Assembly: GCA_035645115.1 (NCBI GenBank)
Contig: DASQNF010000217.1
Coordinates: 1 to 21,580, forward strand
Origin: JACVRW01 sp035645115
Lineage (GTDB): Bacteria; Actinomycetota; Thermoleophilia; Solirubrobacterales; Thermoleophilaceae
Reading direction: 5' to 3'
Length of the DNA stretch: 21,580 nucleotides
A model generated the notes under the pieces. It searched no databases. It worked only from the letters and a program-made list of their open reading frames with translations, and was not told the DNA's origin. Below, in pieces: positions 13,094 to 19,322 of this stretch (positions are counted from its first letter, which is position 1; each line of letters starts with the position of its first letter). Both the position numbers and the translations under genes were made by a program.

Positions 13094-14278
13094 CTATTCG
13101 CCGGCCGCCTCGGCGGGCTGCGCGTCGGGCGGCTCCGGGGCCGCGCCGCCGCCGGACTGCGCGGGGGCGGGCACGGTGGCGTCGAGGATCTCCTGGACCA
13201 CCTCGCGCAGGTCATGGTTGGCCTCGTAGACCACCACCTGGCGGGAGGCGCCGTTGCCGTGCTCGAGGATGTCCTCGAGCGCGTCGAAGTCCTCCAGCGA
13301 GCCGAGCTCCTCTGCGTGCGGGCGCAGCCGTTCGAGCAGGCGCCGCGCCAGCTCGGGCACAGGCACGCGCGTCGTGTCCGGCAGGTCCACGAGCGAACCG
13401 CCGAGCCCGTGCCGGGACGCCACCCACTTGTTCTCCTCGAGCATCTCGTACGGGTAGCGCGACAGCTCCCTGCCGGCGTCGTAGTGCTCGGCCAGCTCCT
13501 TGACCATCGCCTGGATCAGCGCCGCGATCGAGAGCGTGTGCTCCACGCGGGTCTGGGAGTCCATGCAGCGGACCTCGACGGTGCCGAAGTTCGGATGCGG
13601 GCGCACGTCGTACCAGAGGTACGTGTAGTCGCCGATCGACTTCGAGTCGGTCATGAACTCGATCCGGCGCGACCAGTCCTCGAAGTCCTCGTAGCGGGGC
13701 GGGATTCCCACGCGCGGGAACGCGCGGAAGATCGGCGTGCGCGTGGAGTCGAGGCCGGTGGCATCGCCGCGCCAGAACGGCGAGTTGGCCGACAGCGCGA
13801 GCAGCAGCGGCACGTGCACGCGCATGCCGTTGGTCACGTGGATCGCCTTGTCGGCGTCGTCGAGGCCCACGTGCACGTGGATGCCGAAGATCAGCTCCTG
13901 GCGCGCGACGAACTGGAGCCCCGAGATCAGGTCGCGGTAGCGCGGCCGGGCCACGATCCTTGCGTCCTCCCAGAGCGCGAACGGATGGGTGCCGGCGGAG
14001 CCGATCGAGAGGTTGCGCGCCTGCGCCACGTGCTGGACCCGGGACCGAAGCGCGCGCAGCTGGATGCCGGCCTCGCGCGTGTTGATCACGGGCGTGGTCG
14101 CGATCTCGCAGACCGACTCCATCAGCTCGGGCTTCACCTCTCCATCGATGGGGAGGTCGGCCAGATCCTCGAGCAGAACCTCGACAGAATTGGAGAGATC
14201 GAGGGTCTCGTCGTCGACGATCATGAGCTCCTCCTCGATCCCAAGGGTGTACGAGGGGCCCGTGAAACGGTGCTCCAC
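13094..14278 (-). CDS. Glutamate-cysteine ligase family 2 (YbdK-type carboxylate-amine ligase)
   Basis: This 394-aa protein opens with YTLGIEEELMIVD, the Glu-rich metal/ATP motif of GCS2 proteins. GEVKPELMESVCEIAT, SIGSAGTHPF, RQELIFGIHVHVGLDD, NSPFWRGDATGLDSTR and the late EVRCMDSQTRVEHTL follow, all typical of the family. Members catalyse an ATP-dependent bond between a gamma-carboxyl group and an amine. Some have weak glutamate-cysteine ligase activity but the true substrate is usually unknown. No partner such as mshC or gshB is adjacent. The C-terminal 35 residues are a Pro/Ala/Gly-rich tail. GTG 14278 sits divergently 73 bp from the DUF2090 gene. Confidence 0.88.
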   Translation of the reverse strand: MEHRFTGPSYTLGIEEELMIVDDETLDLSNSVEVLLEDLADLPIDGEVKPELMESVCEIATTPVINTREAGIQLRALRSRVQHVAQARNLSIGSAGTHPFALWEDARIVARPRYRDLISGLQFVARQELIFGIHVHVGLDDADKAIHVTNGMRVHVPLLLALSANSPFWRGDATGLDSTRTPIFRAFPRVGIPPRYEDFEDWSRRIEFMTDSKSIGDYTYLWYDVRPHPNFGTVEVRCMDSQTRVEHTLSIAALIQAMVKELAEHYDAGRELSRYPYEMLEENKWVASRHGLGGSLVDLPDTTRVPVPELARRLLERLRPHAEELGSLEDFDALEDILEHGNGASRQVVVYEANHDLREVVQEILDATVPAPAQSGGGAAPEPPDAQPAEAAGE

Positions 14279-14316
14279 GCAGCCATCGTATCCGGAGGCG
14301 CCTGAGCCAAACGGGG

Positions 14317-14322
14317 TATAAC
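14317..14322 (+). promoter_or_regulatory. Putative -10 element (TATAAC) for the DUF2090 gene
   Basis: GGGGTATAACC resembles the extended -10 at 3018-3026. The ATG lies 29 nt downstream, and GGGAG (14341-14345) provides a Shine-Dalgarno 6 nt before it, so this message should have a normal short leader. Confidence 0.55.
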
Positions 14323-14351
14323 CACGGTGAACCTCAACTCGGGAGACTCGG

Positions 14352-15284
14352 ATGGCACTCGGTTACGACGGCAAGCTCTACATCCTCGCGTTCGATCACC
14401 GCGGCTCGTTCCAGAAGAAGATGTTCGGGATCGAGGGCGAGCCCTCGCAGGAGCAGGCGGAGACGATCGCCGACGCCAAGCGGCTGATCTTCGAAGGCAT
14501 GCTGAAGGCGGTGGACCAGGGCGCGGAGGCCGGCGCCACCGGCGTGCTCGTGGACGAGCAGTTCGGAGCTCCGACCGGCGTGCCGGGCGAGGCCAAGGAG
14601 AGGGGTCTGATCCTGGCCATGCCCGTCGAGAAGTCGGGCCAGAACGAGTTCGACTTCGAGTACGGCGATGACTTCCCGGCCCACATCGAGCGCTTCGACC
14701 CAGACTTCTCGAAGGTGCTCGTCCGCTACAACCCCGACGGCGACCGGGACATGAACGCGCGCCAGTCCGAGCGGCTCAAGCGGCTCGCCGACTGGCTACA
14801 CGAGCACGACCGCAAGTTCCTCTTCGAGCTGCTCGTGCCGGCGGAGGACTCGCAGCTCGAGCGGATGGGTGGGGACGTGGACCGTTTCGACTCCGAGCTG
14901 CGTCCCGAGCTGATGCGGCGGGCGATCACGGAGCTCCAGGACGCGGGGATCGAGGCGGACATCTGGAAGATCGAGGGGATCGACACGCGCGAGGACTGCG
15001 AGCGGATCGCCGCCACCTGCCGGCGCGACGGGCGCGACGGCGTGACCTGCGTGGTGCTCGGCCGCGGCGCTGACGACGCCAAGGTCGACCACTGGCTGCG
15101 CCAGGGCGCCCCGGTGGACGGCTACTCCGGCTTCGCGATCGGCCGCTCGATCTGGTGGGACGCGCTCAAGGGCTTCCTCGACGGGTCACTAGATCGGGAG
15201 GGGGCCGTCGGGCAGGTGGCCGATAACTACCTGCGTTTCGTCAGGGTCTACGACGAGGCGGCGAAGGAGCACGCGGCTGCGTGA
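14352..15284 (+). CDS. DUF2090-family aldolase-like protein
   Basis: This 310-aa protein is related to the C-terminal DUF2090 domain found in IolC-type proteins and to class I aldolase-like TIM barrels. The opening YILAFDHRGSFQKKMFG is characteristic. Further strand/loop motifs are GVLVDEQFGAP, LAMPVEKSGQ, KVLVRYNPDGD, FLFELLVPAE, DIWKIEGI and GFAIGRSIWWDAL. In IolC fusions the domain is associated with breakdown of 2-deoxy-5-keto-gluconate 6-phosphate, but no inositol genes lie nearby and a stand-alone substrate cannot be assigned. The lysine in IWKIEG is a candidate Schiff-base residue by position, which is inference. ATG 14352 has GGGAG 6 nt upstream. Confidence 0.82.
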   Translation: MALGYDGKLYILAFDHRGSFQKKMFGIEGEPSQEQAETIADAKRLIFEGMLKAVDQGAEAGATGVLVDEQFGAPTGVPGEAKERGLILAMPVEKSGQNEFDFEYGDDFPAHIERFDPDFSKVLVRYNPDGDRDMNARQSERLKRLADWLHEHDRKFLFELLVPAEDSQLERMGGDVDRFDSELRPELMRRAITELQDAGIEADIWKIEGIDTREDCERIAATCRRDGRDGVTCVVLGRGADDAKVDHWLRQGAPVDGYSGFAIGRSIWWDALKGFLDGSLDREGAVGQVADNYLRFVRVYDEAAKEHAAA

Positions 15285-15327
15285 GCCTGAAGGCGCGCAG
15301 CCACAACTGGGACCCGGAGCCCGCTGG

Positions 15328-15333
15328 TAGCCT
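15328..15333 (+). promoter_or_regulatory. Putative -10 element (TAGCCT) for the 79-aa membrane protein
   Basis: GGTAGCCT is followed by ATG 15344 after 10 nt with no ribosome site. This supports ATG 15344 rather than the in-frame GTG 15281, which overlaps the end of the preceding gene. Confidence 0.5.
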
Positions 15334-15343
15334 TCCGCCCACG

Positions 15344-15583
15344 ATGCGGATGCGTCAGTCCCCGGCCCAGTTCGAGGAGGCCTTCCGCGAGGAGGCGGCC
15401 GAGTCGATCGTACGCCGGGAGCGGCTTCGCAAGCAATCCGCCCAGCGCTCCCGGGTGCGCCGCGTCCAGCGCACCCGTAAAGCCGGGAAGCTGCGCTTCA
15501 CGCTGCTGGCGCTCACGATCGTCGCCACCGCCGTGGTCGTGACGATCGTCATGTTCGAGACGCTCGCCGCCATCGCTGGCTGA
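15344..15583 (+). CDS. Small single-pass membrane protein, 79 aa, unknown function
   Basis: I know no family for this protein. Residues 1-25 are helical and acidic (FEEAFREEAAESI), 24-50 are strongly basic (VRRERLRK, RSRVRRVQRTRKAGK), and 52-77 form one hydrophobic helix (FTLLALTIVATAVVVTIVMF). The positive-inside rule puts the charged N-terminal part in the cytoplasm, with almost nothing outside. The basic stretch could bind nucleic acid or acidic lipid. The gene ends 10 bp before the end of csrA, convergent with it. Confidence 0.7.
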   Translation: MRMRQSPAQFEEAFREEAAESIVRRERLRKQSAQRSRVRRVQRTRKAGKLRFTLLALTIVATAVVVTIVMFETLAAIAG

Positions 15584-15593
15584 ACGCCGCGGA

Positions 15594-15839
15594 CTATCCG
15601 TAGCTCTCCCTGGGTCGCTGCAGCTCCTCGAGCGCGCCCCGCATCTCGATCCGTTCCATGTCCGCCGGGCCGATCCGATCCCGCTGGATCTCGAGGTACA
15701 CCTCACGTCGGAACACCGGCACCGCGCGCGGCGCCTCGATGCCGATGCGGACCTTCTCGCCCATGATCGCGAGAACCGAGATCTCGATCTCGTCGCCGAT
15801 CATGATGCTCTGGTTGGACTTCCGGGTTAAAACGAGCAC
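15594..15839 (-). CDS. csrA: Carbon storage regulator CsrA
   Basis: This 81-aa RNA-binding post-transcriptional regulator has the family core LVLTRKSNQSIMIGDEIEI, VLAIMGEKVRIGIEAP and VPVFRREVYLEIQ. Both RNA-contact regions are present: L4/R6 near the start and R44 near the end of the core. The dimer binds GGA-containing leaders and blocks or stabilises mRNAs. The tail after residue 55 is about 20 residues longer than in the shortest family members. GTG 15839 has GGGAGG 10 nt upstream and a recognisable promoter. Codon 4 is TTA, the only TTA I found in any gene called in this window. No fliW or flagellar gene is adjacent, although FliW is CsrA's usual antagonist in Gram-positive bacteria. Confidence 0.95.
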   Translation of the reverse strand: MLVLTRKSNQSIMIGDEIEISVLAIMGEKVRIGIEAPRAVPVFRREVYLEIQRDRIGPADMERIEMRGALEELQRPRESYG

Positions 15840-15878
15840 AGCGCTTGCGCCTCCCGTGCCTGACACGTGGCCTCGTTC

Positions 15879-15907
15879 AATAAAGCACCCTTGGCCCGGA
15901 CGCGCAA
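15879..15907 (-). promoter_or_regulatory. Putative promoter of csrA
   Basis: The minus strand reads TTGCGC (15907-15902), a 17-bp spacer and TTTATT (15884-15879), about 40 nt before the csrA start. This is one of only two places in the window with a -35/-10 pair at standard spacing. Confidence 0.45.
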
Positions 15908-15970
15908 TGGGGAACCGTGGCGGGTCGGGCCGGGGTCCCGAAACCGCACCGAAGCCCGGCGCGGGATTGG

Positions 15971-15976
15971 TAGTCT
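15971..15976 (+). promoter_or_regulatory. Putative -10 element (TAGTCT) for the 200-aa HTH protein gene
   Basis: GGTAGTCT is followed by TTG 15987 after 10 nt, as at 15328-15333. This supports the TTG start over the in-frame ATG 15867, which lies in the csrA promoter region. Confidence 0.5.
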
Positions 15977-15986
15977 CCGGCGCCGC

Positions 15987-16589
15987 TTGGCACGACGATC
16001 CCTGAAGCCGCAGCTGAACCAGATCCGCACCTGGGTGCGCCAGGGCCGCACCGACGCCTGGATCGCCCATCAGCTCGAGGTCGCCGTTGGCGACATCCGC
16101 TCGTTCAAGCGCGAGCACGAGTTGGCTCCCGAGGCCACGGACACCGAGGGCGAGGTGTTCGTGCCGGGCGCCGAGCCCGAGGTCCCCGACTTGCGCGCGG
16201 AGGACGACGCCCTCGTGGCCGCGGCCCTCGAGGCCGAGCGGGTTGCCGAGGTGGAGGAGGAGGTCGAGGACGAGGAGCCCGGCGGCGTCGACGAGGAGGC
16301 CGAGACCCACGACGAGGACGGCGACGCTGACGCCGACGCCGAGAGGCAACCGCGCGCGCGCCGTCGCGGTCGGCGCGGCGGGCGCGGGCGCCGCCGCAAG
16401 CCCAAGGCGCTCGAGGGCACCTTCGACCACGGTGACGAGGGCTACGGCCTCTGGCTCGACCCCGCCATCCAGGACGATCCCGTCTACGCGGAGCACTGGG
16501 CCGGCCACCGGCCGGTGAGCGTGTCAGTCGAGGCCGACCGGACCGTGATCTCGCGCGCGGGCGAGGAGTCCGCGGGCGAGGACGAGTAG
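15987..16589 (+). CDS. HTH-like protein with acidic and Arg-rich linkers, 200 aa, unknown function
   Basis: Residues 1-46 (LNQIRTWVRQGRTDAWIAHQ ... VGDIRSFKREHEL) look like a resolvase-type helix-turn-helix, in which a short helix, 'GRTDAWIAHQL' and a recognition helix follow in order. An acidic linker at about 84-119 and a strongly basic tract at 122-140 (RARRRGRRGGRGRRRKPK) come next. The C-terminal domain is GYGLWLDPAIQDDPVYAEHW plus VSVSVEADRTVIS. The basic tract resembles those of RNase E/Rho-type nucleic-acid proteins, but only in composition. I do not know the family, and DNA or RNA binding is inference. It is divergent from csrA. The chosen TTG start keeps the HTH at the very N-terminus. 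Confidence 0.7.
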   Translation: MARRSLKPQLNQIRTWVRQGRTDAWIAHQLEVAVGDIRSFKREHELAPEATDTEGEVFVPGAEPEVPDLRAEDDALVAAALEAERVAEVEEEVEDEEPGGVDEEAETHDEDGDADADAERQPRARRRGRRGGRGRRRKPKALEGTFDHGDEGYGLWLDPAIQDDPVYAEHWAGHRPVSVSVEADRTVISRAGEESAGEDE

Positions 16590-16621
16590 CGCCGGGCGCC
16601 CGCCGCCCGCGCACCGTTCGC

Positions 16622-16627
16622 TACCTT
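16622..16627 (+). promoter_or_regulatory. Putative -10 element (TACCTT) for the 108-aa gene
   Basis: TACCTT is followed by TTG 16636 after 8 nt with no Shine-Dalgarno, consistent with the leaderless pattern. Confidence 0.4.
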
Positions 16628-16635
16628 CGGCGGCC

Positions 16636-16962
16636 TTGGCCTACGCCGTGGAGAACGCCCTGTTCCAATGGCGCGAGGGAGAGCGCCGCGTCGCCGAGAC
16701 GCCGGAGCCCGCGCGGGCGGACCTCGAGCGGGCGGTGGCGGTGGTGGTCGAGGAGCTCCGCCGCCGGCTCGGCTCGAGCTTCGTGCTGGACGAGCTCGCC
16801 GACCTCTACGGCGAGGGCACCGACTGGGCCACGGGGCTTGCGGGCCGGCACGGGGCCGGTACGGACTCCGCCACGGTGGCCGATGCCGCCTTCGGGTGGT
16901 ACGCCCGGGAGGCGTCCAACTACGCCGGCGGGCGCCCGCGCGAGAAGCACGAGCGCCCCTAG
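16636..16962 (+). CDS. Conserved hypothetical protein, 108 aa
   Basis: The protein is soluble and helical, with YAVENALFQWREGERRV, an amphipathic helix DLERAVAVVVEELRRRLGS, then FVLDELADLYGEGTDWATGL and DAAFGWYAREASNYAGG. The composition and ordered helices suggest a real protein, but I recognise no family or catalytic motif. It starts with TTG 8 nt after a TACCTT hexamer and lies 81 bp upstream of ftsB, separated by a hairpin, so it may or may not share its message. Confidence 0.7.
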   Translation: MAYAVENALFQWREGERRVAETPEPARADLERAVAVVVEELRRRLGSSFVLDELADLYGEGTDWATGLAGRHGAGTDSATVADAAFGWYAREASNYAGGRPREKHERP

Positions 16963-17004
16963 GGCTTGGGCGGCGGCAGCGCGGATCGGGCTGGCGCTCG
17001 GGGC

Positions 17005-17020
17005 GCGGGAGGAGTCCCGC
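17005..17020 (+). terminator. Short hairpin between the 108-aa gene and ftsB
   Basis: GCGGGA-GGAG-TCCCGC forms a perfect 6-bp stem with a 4-nt loop, 42 nt after the stop codon. The loop GGAG also contains a GGA, the core of CsrA sites, and lies 23 nt before the ftsB ATG. It may be a terminator or a leader structure. Confidence 0.35.
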
Positions 17021-17043
17021 CGCCGCCATCGAAGCCATCCCGG

Positions 17044-17355
17044 ATGCCACGCGCCGCAGCCTTCCCGAGCCGTAGCCGCTCGGGCATCCGCTGGGACCGG
17101 CTCGGCCGGGTGGCGCTGCTCGCCACGCTCGTGACGATCCTGCTGCTCTACGTCTCGCCCGCCAAGCAGTGGATCCAGCAGTCGCGCACTGCGGGCCACC
17201 AGCGCGAGGAGCTGAGCGATCTCGGCCGCGAGAACCGCGAGTTGAAGAGCCGGCTGCGCGCCCTTCGCGACCCGGGGGCGCTCGAGCGCGAGGCGCGGCG
17301 GCTCGGGATGGTGCGCGAGGGCGAGCGCGCCTACGTGATCGAGAACCTGCGCTAG
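17044..17355 (+). CDS. ftsB: FtsB/DivIC-type septum formation initiator
   Basis: This 103-aa bitopic membrane protein has a basic N-terminus, a membrane helix at about 20-39 (LGRVALLATLVTILLLYVSP) and a coiled coil at about 42-75 (HQREELSDLGRENRELKSRL). The family's C-terminal block is ALEREARRLGMVREGERAYV. It should act in the divisome with FtsL and FtsQ, bridging to peptidoglycan synthesis at the septum. ATG 17044 is chosen: upstream codons in the frame are Gly/Pro/Ala spacer. In many actinobacteria it follows eno in the same direction; here the two genes are convergent with 9 bp between their stops. Confidence 0.9.
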   Translation: MPRAAAFPSRSRSGIRWDRLGRVALLATLVTILLLYVSPAKQWIQQSRTAGHQREELSDLGRENRELKSRLRALRDPGALEREARRLGMVREGERAYVIENLR

Positions 17356-17364
17356 CGGCCGGCT

Positions 17365-18642
17365 TCAGGCGCCGCGAAAGGCCGCGCGGCCCGGGTAGCT
17401 CGCGTCGGCGCCGAGCGCCTCCTCGATCCGCAGCAGCTGGTTGTACTTGGCCACGCGGTCCGAGCGCGAGGGCGCGCCGGTCTTGATCTGGCCACAGCCC
17501 GTGGCCACCGCGAGGTCGGCGATCGTGGTGTCCTCGGTCTCACCGGAGCGGTGCGACATCACCGCGGTGTAGCCGGCCTCGGACGCGGTGCGCACCGCGT
17601 CGAGCGTCTCCGTGAGCGTGCCGATCTGGTTGACCTTGACGAGGATCGAGTTGGCCACGCCGCTCTCGATCCCGCGACGCAGGCGCTCGGTGTTGGTCAC
17701 GAACAGGTCGTCTCCCACCAGCTGGACGCGCTCGCCGATCTGGTCGGTTAGCGCCCTCCATCCCTCCCAGTCCTCCTCGTCCATGCCGTCCTCGATCGAG
17801 ACGATCGGGTAGCGCCCGGCCATCTCTCCCCAGTAGGACGCCATCTCGGCGGGCGTGAGCGTGCGACCCTCGTGTTCGAGCACGTAGGCGCCGTCCGCGT
17901 GGATCTCGCTGGTGGCGGGATCGAGCGCTATCGCCACGTCGCGGCCCGGGCGATAGCCGGCGGCCTCGATGCCCTCGATGAGCGCCTCGAGAGCGGCTTC
18001 GTTGGAGGCCAGGTCGGGCGCGAAGCCCCCCTCATCGCCCACCGCCGTGGCGAGGCCGCGCTCGTGCAGGGTGCGCTTCAGCGCATGGAAGACCTCGGCG
18101 CCGGTGCGCAGCGCCTCCGCGAACGACGAAGCGCCCACCGGCACGACCATGAACTCCTGGAAGTCGACCTTGTTGTCGGCATGAGCGCCGCCGTTCAGGA
18201 CGTTCATCATCGGCACCGGCAGCACGTGCGCCGCCTCGCCGCCCAGATACCGCCACAGCGGTTGCCCGGCCTCCGCCGCGGCGGCCTTTGCGCCGGCGAG
18301 CGACACGCCCAGGATCGCGTTCGCGCCGAGTCGCCCCTTGTTGGGAGTGCCGTCCAGCTCGATCATCGCGCGGTCGAGTGCCGCCTGGTCGGCGGGGTCG
18401 ATGCCGCGCACCGCCTCGGCCAGCTCGCCGTTGACGTTCGCCACCGCCCGTGCGACCCCCTTGCCGCTCCAAGCCTTGCCCCCGTCGCGCAGCTCCACCG
18501 CCTCGAACTCGCCCGTGGAGGCGCCGGAGGGCACCGCCGCGCGCCCCGCCGCGCCGGACTTCAGAAGGACGTCGACCTCCACGGTCGGGTTGCCCCGGCT
18601 GTCGAGGATCTGCCGCGCATGCACCTTCTCGACCTCGCTCAA
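17365..18642 (-). CDS. eno: Enolase
   Basis: This 425-aa full-length enolase interconverts 2-phosphoglycerate and phosphoenolpyruvate in glycolysis. ARQILDSRGNPTVEVDV at the start, PSGASTGEFEA (39-49), VGDEGGFAPD with catalytic E204, and LVKVNQIGT with catalytic K336 are present. Mg2+ ligands D241 (ALDPATSE), E284 (SIEDGM) and D311 (GDDLFVTN) are all in place, as is the signature VMSHRSGETEDTTIADLAV. TTG 18642 is the chosen start: GGAGG lies 4 nt upstream and the TTG overlaps the mazG stop (TTGA), implying translational coupling. A later GTG (18624) is a less likely alternative. Confidence 0.97.
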   Translation of the reverse strand: MSEVEKVHARQILDSRGNPTVEVDVLLKSGAAGRAAVPSGASTGEFEAVELRDGGKAWSGKGVARAVANVNGELAEAVRGIDPADQAALDRAMIELDGTPNKGRLGANAILGVSLAGAKAAAAEAGQPLWRYLGGEAAHVLPVPMMNVLNGGAHADNKVDFQEFMVVPVGASSFAEALRTGAEVFHALKRTLHERGLATAVGDEGGFAPDLASNEAALEALIEGIEAAGYRPGRDVAIALDPATSEIHADGAYVLEHEGRTLTPAEMASYWGEMAGRYPIVSIEDGMDEEDWEGWRALTDQIGERVQLVGDDLFVTNTERLRRGIESGVANSILVKVNQIGTLTETLDAVRTASEAGYTAVMSHRSGETEDTTIADLAVATGCGQIKTGAPSRSDRVAKYNQLLRIEEALGADASYPGRAAFRGA

Positions 18643-19322
18643 CTCGCCTCCACCCGGTCTCGGAAGCGGTCGGCAGCGCGCCGCAGCGCCAGCTCGGGGT
18701 CGACACCCGCCCGCACGGCGTCGCCCACCGCCATCAGGAGGCGCTGGCCGGCGTCGTCCCGGTCGGGCTCGGGCTGGAAGCCCGCACTCTCGGCCCGCTT
18801 CAGCACCTTGCTCGCATAGAGCGTCGACGGCAGCGTCTGGGGCAGCTCGCCGAAGATCGCGCCGCCGCGCTCTTCCTCGCGCTTGATCTCGTTCCAGTTG
18901 CGCACCACCTCGCCGGCGCTGTCCGCTGTGCGCTCGCCTCCGAACACGTGCGGGTGGCGGCGGACCAGCTTCTCGCGGCAGTGGTCGGCCACCTGCGCGA
19001 GCGAGCCGCGCCCGCGCTCCTCCATCAGCAGCGCCAGGAAGTAGACCTGGAAGAGCACGTCCCCGAGCTCGTCGAGCAGCTTGGCGTCGTCGCCCGAGTG
19101 GGCGGCGTCGGCGAGCTCGTATGCCTCCTCCACTGTGTGCGGCACGATCGAGCGCTCGTCCTGCTCGCGGTCCCAGGGGCACTCGCGCCGGAGCCGGCGG
19201 GTGATCTCGTCCAGCCGCAGCAGCGCCGCCGGGAGGTCGTCGTCGCCGAGCCGGGCGCTTGCGCCCGGCTCATCGCCGCGCCCCGGGCCGAGCCGGTCGC
19301 CTGCGCCCGGCTCGTCGGCCAC
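18639..19322 (-). CDS. mazG: MazG-family nucleoside triphosphate pyrophosphohydrolase
   Basis: This 227-aa protein hydrolyses (d)NTPs, probably aberrant ones, to monophosphates and pyrophosphate. The MazG core starts at about residue 35 (LLRLDEITRRLRRECPWDRE). The metal-binding EEAYELADA and LDELGDVLFQVYFLA helices follow, then EKLVRRHPHVFGG and NWNEIKREE. It is one MazG domain plus a partial second half, shorter than E. coli MazG. The first 25 residues are a low-complexity extension made by a 14-codon duplication. GTG 19322 shares a base with the stop of the upstream gene (TAGTG), and its own stop overlaps the eno start. Confidence 0.93.
   Translation of the reverse strand: MADEPGAGDRLGPGRGDEPGASARLGDDDLPAALLRLDEITRRLRRECPWDREQDERSIVPHTVEEAYELADAAHSGDDAKLLDELGDVLFQVYFLALLMEERGRGSLAQVADHCREKLVRRHPHVFGGERTADSAGEVVRNWNEIKREEERGGAIFGELPQTLPSTLYASKVLKRAESAGFQPEPDRDDAGQRLLMAVGDAVRAGVDPELALRRAADRFRDRVEAS
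19246..19317 (-). repeat. 42-bp-offset direct repeat with inverted repeat, in the 5' end of mazG
   Basis: Two 30-bp copies (19246-19275 and 19288-19317) match at 27 of 30 positions and are offset by 42 bp, so the duplication adds 14 codons in frame. The first copy holds a perfect 11-bp inverted repeat GAGCCGGGCGC / GCGCCCGGCTC separated by 2 nt (19248-19271). Confidence 0.8.
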
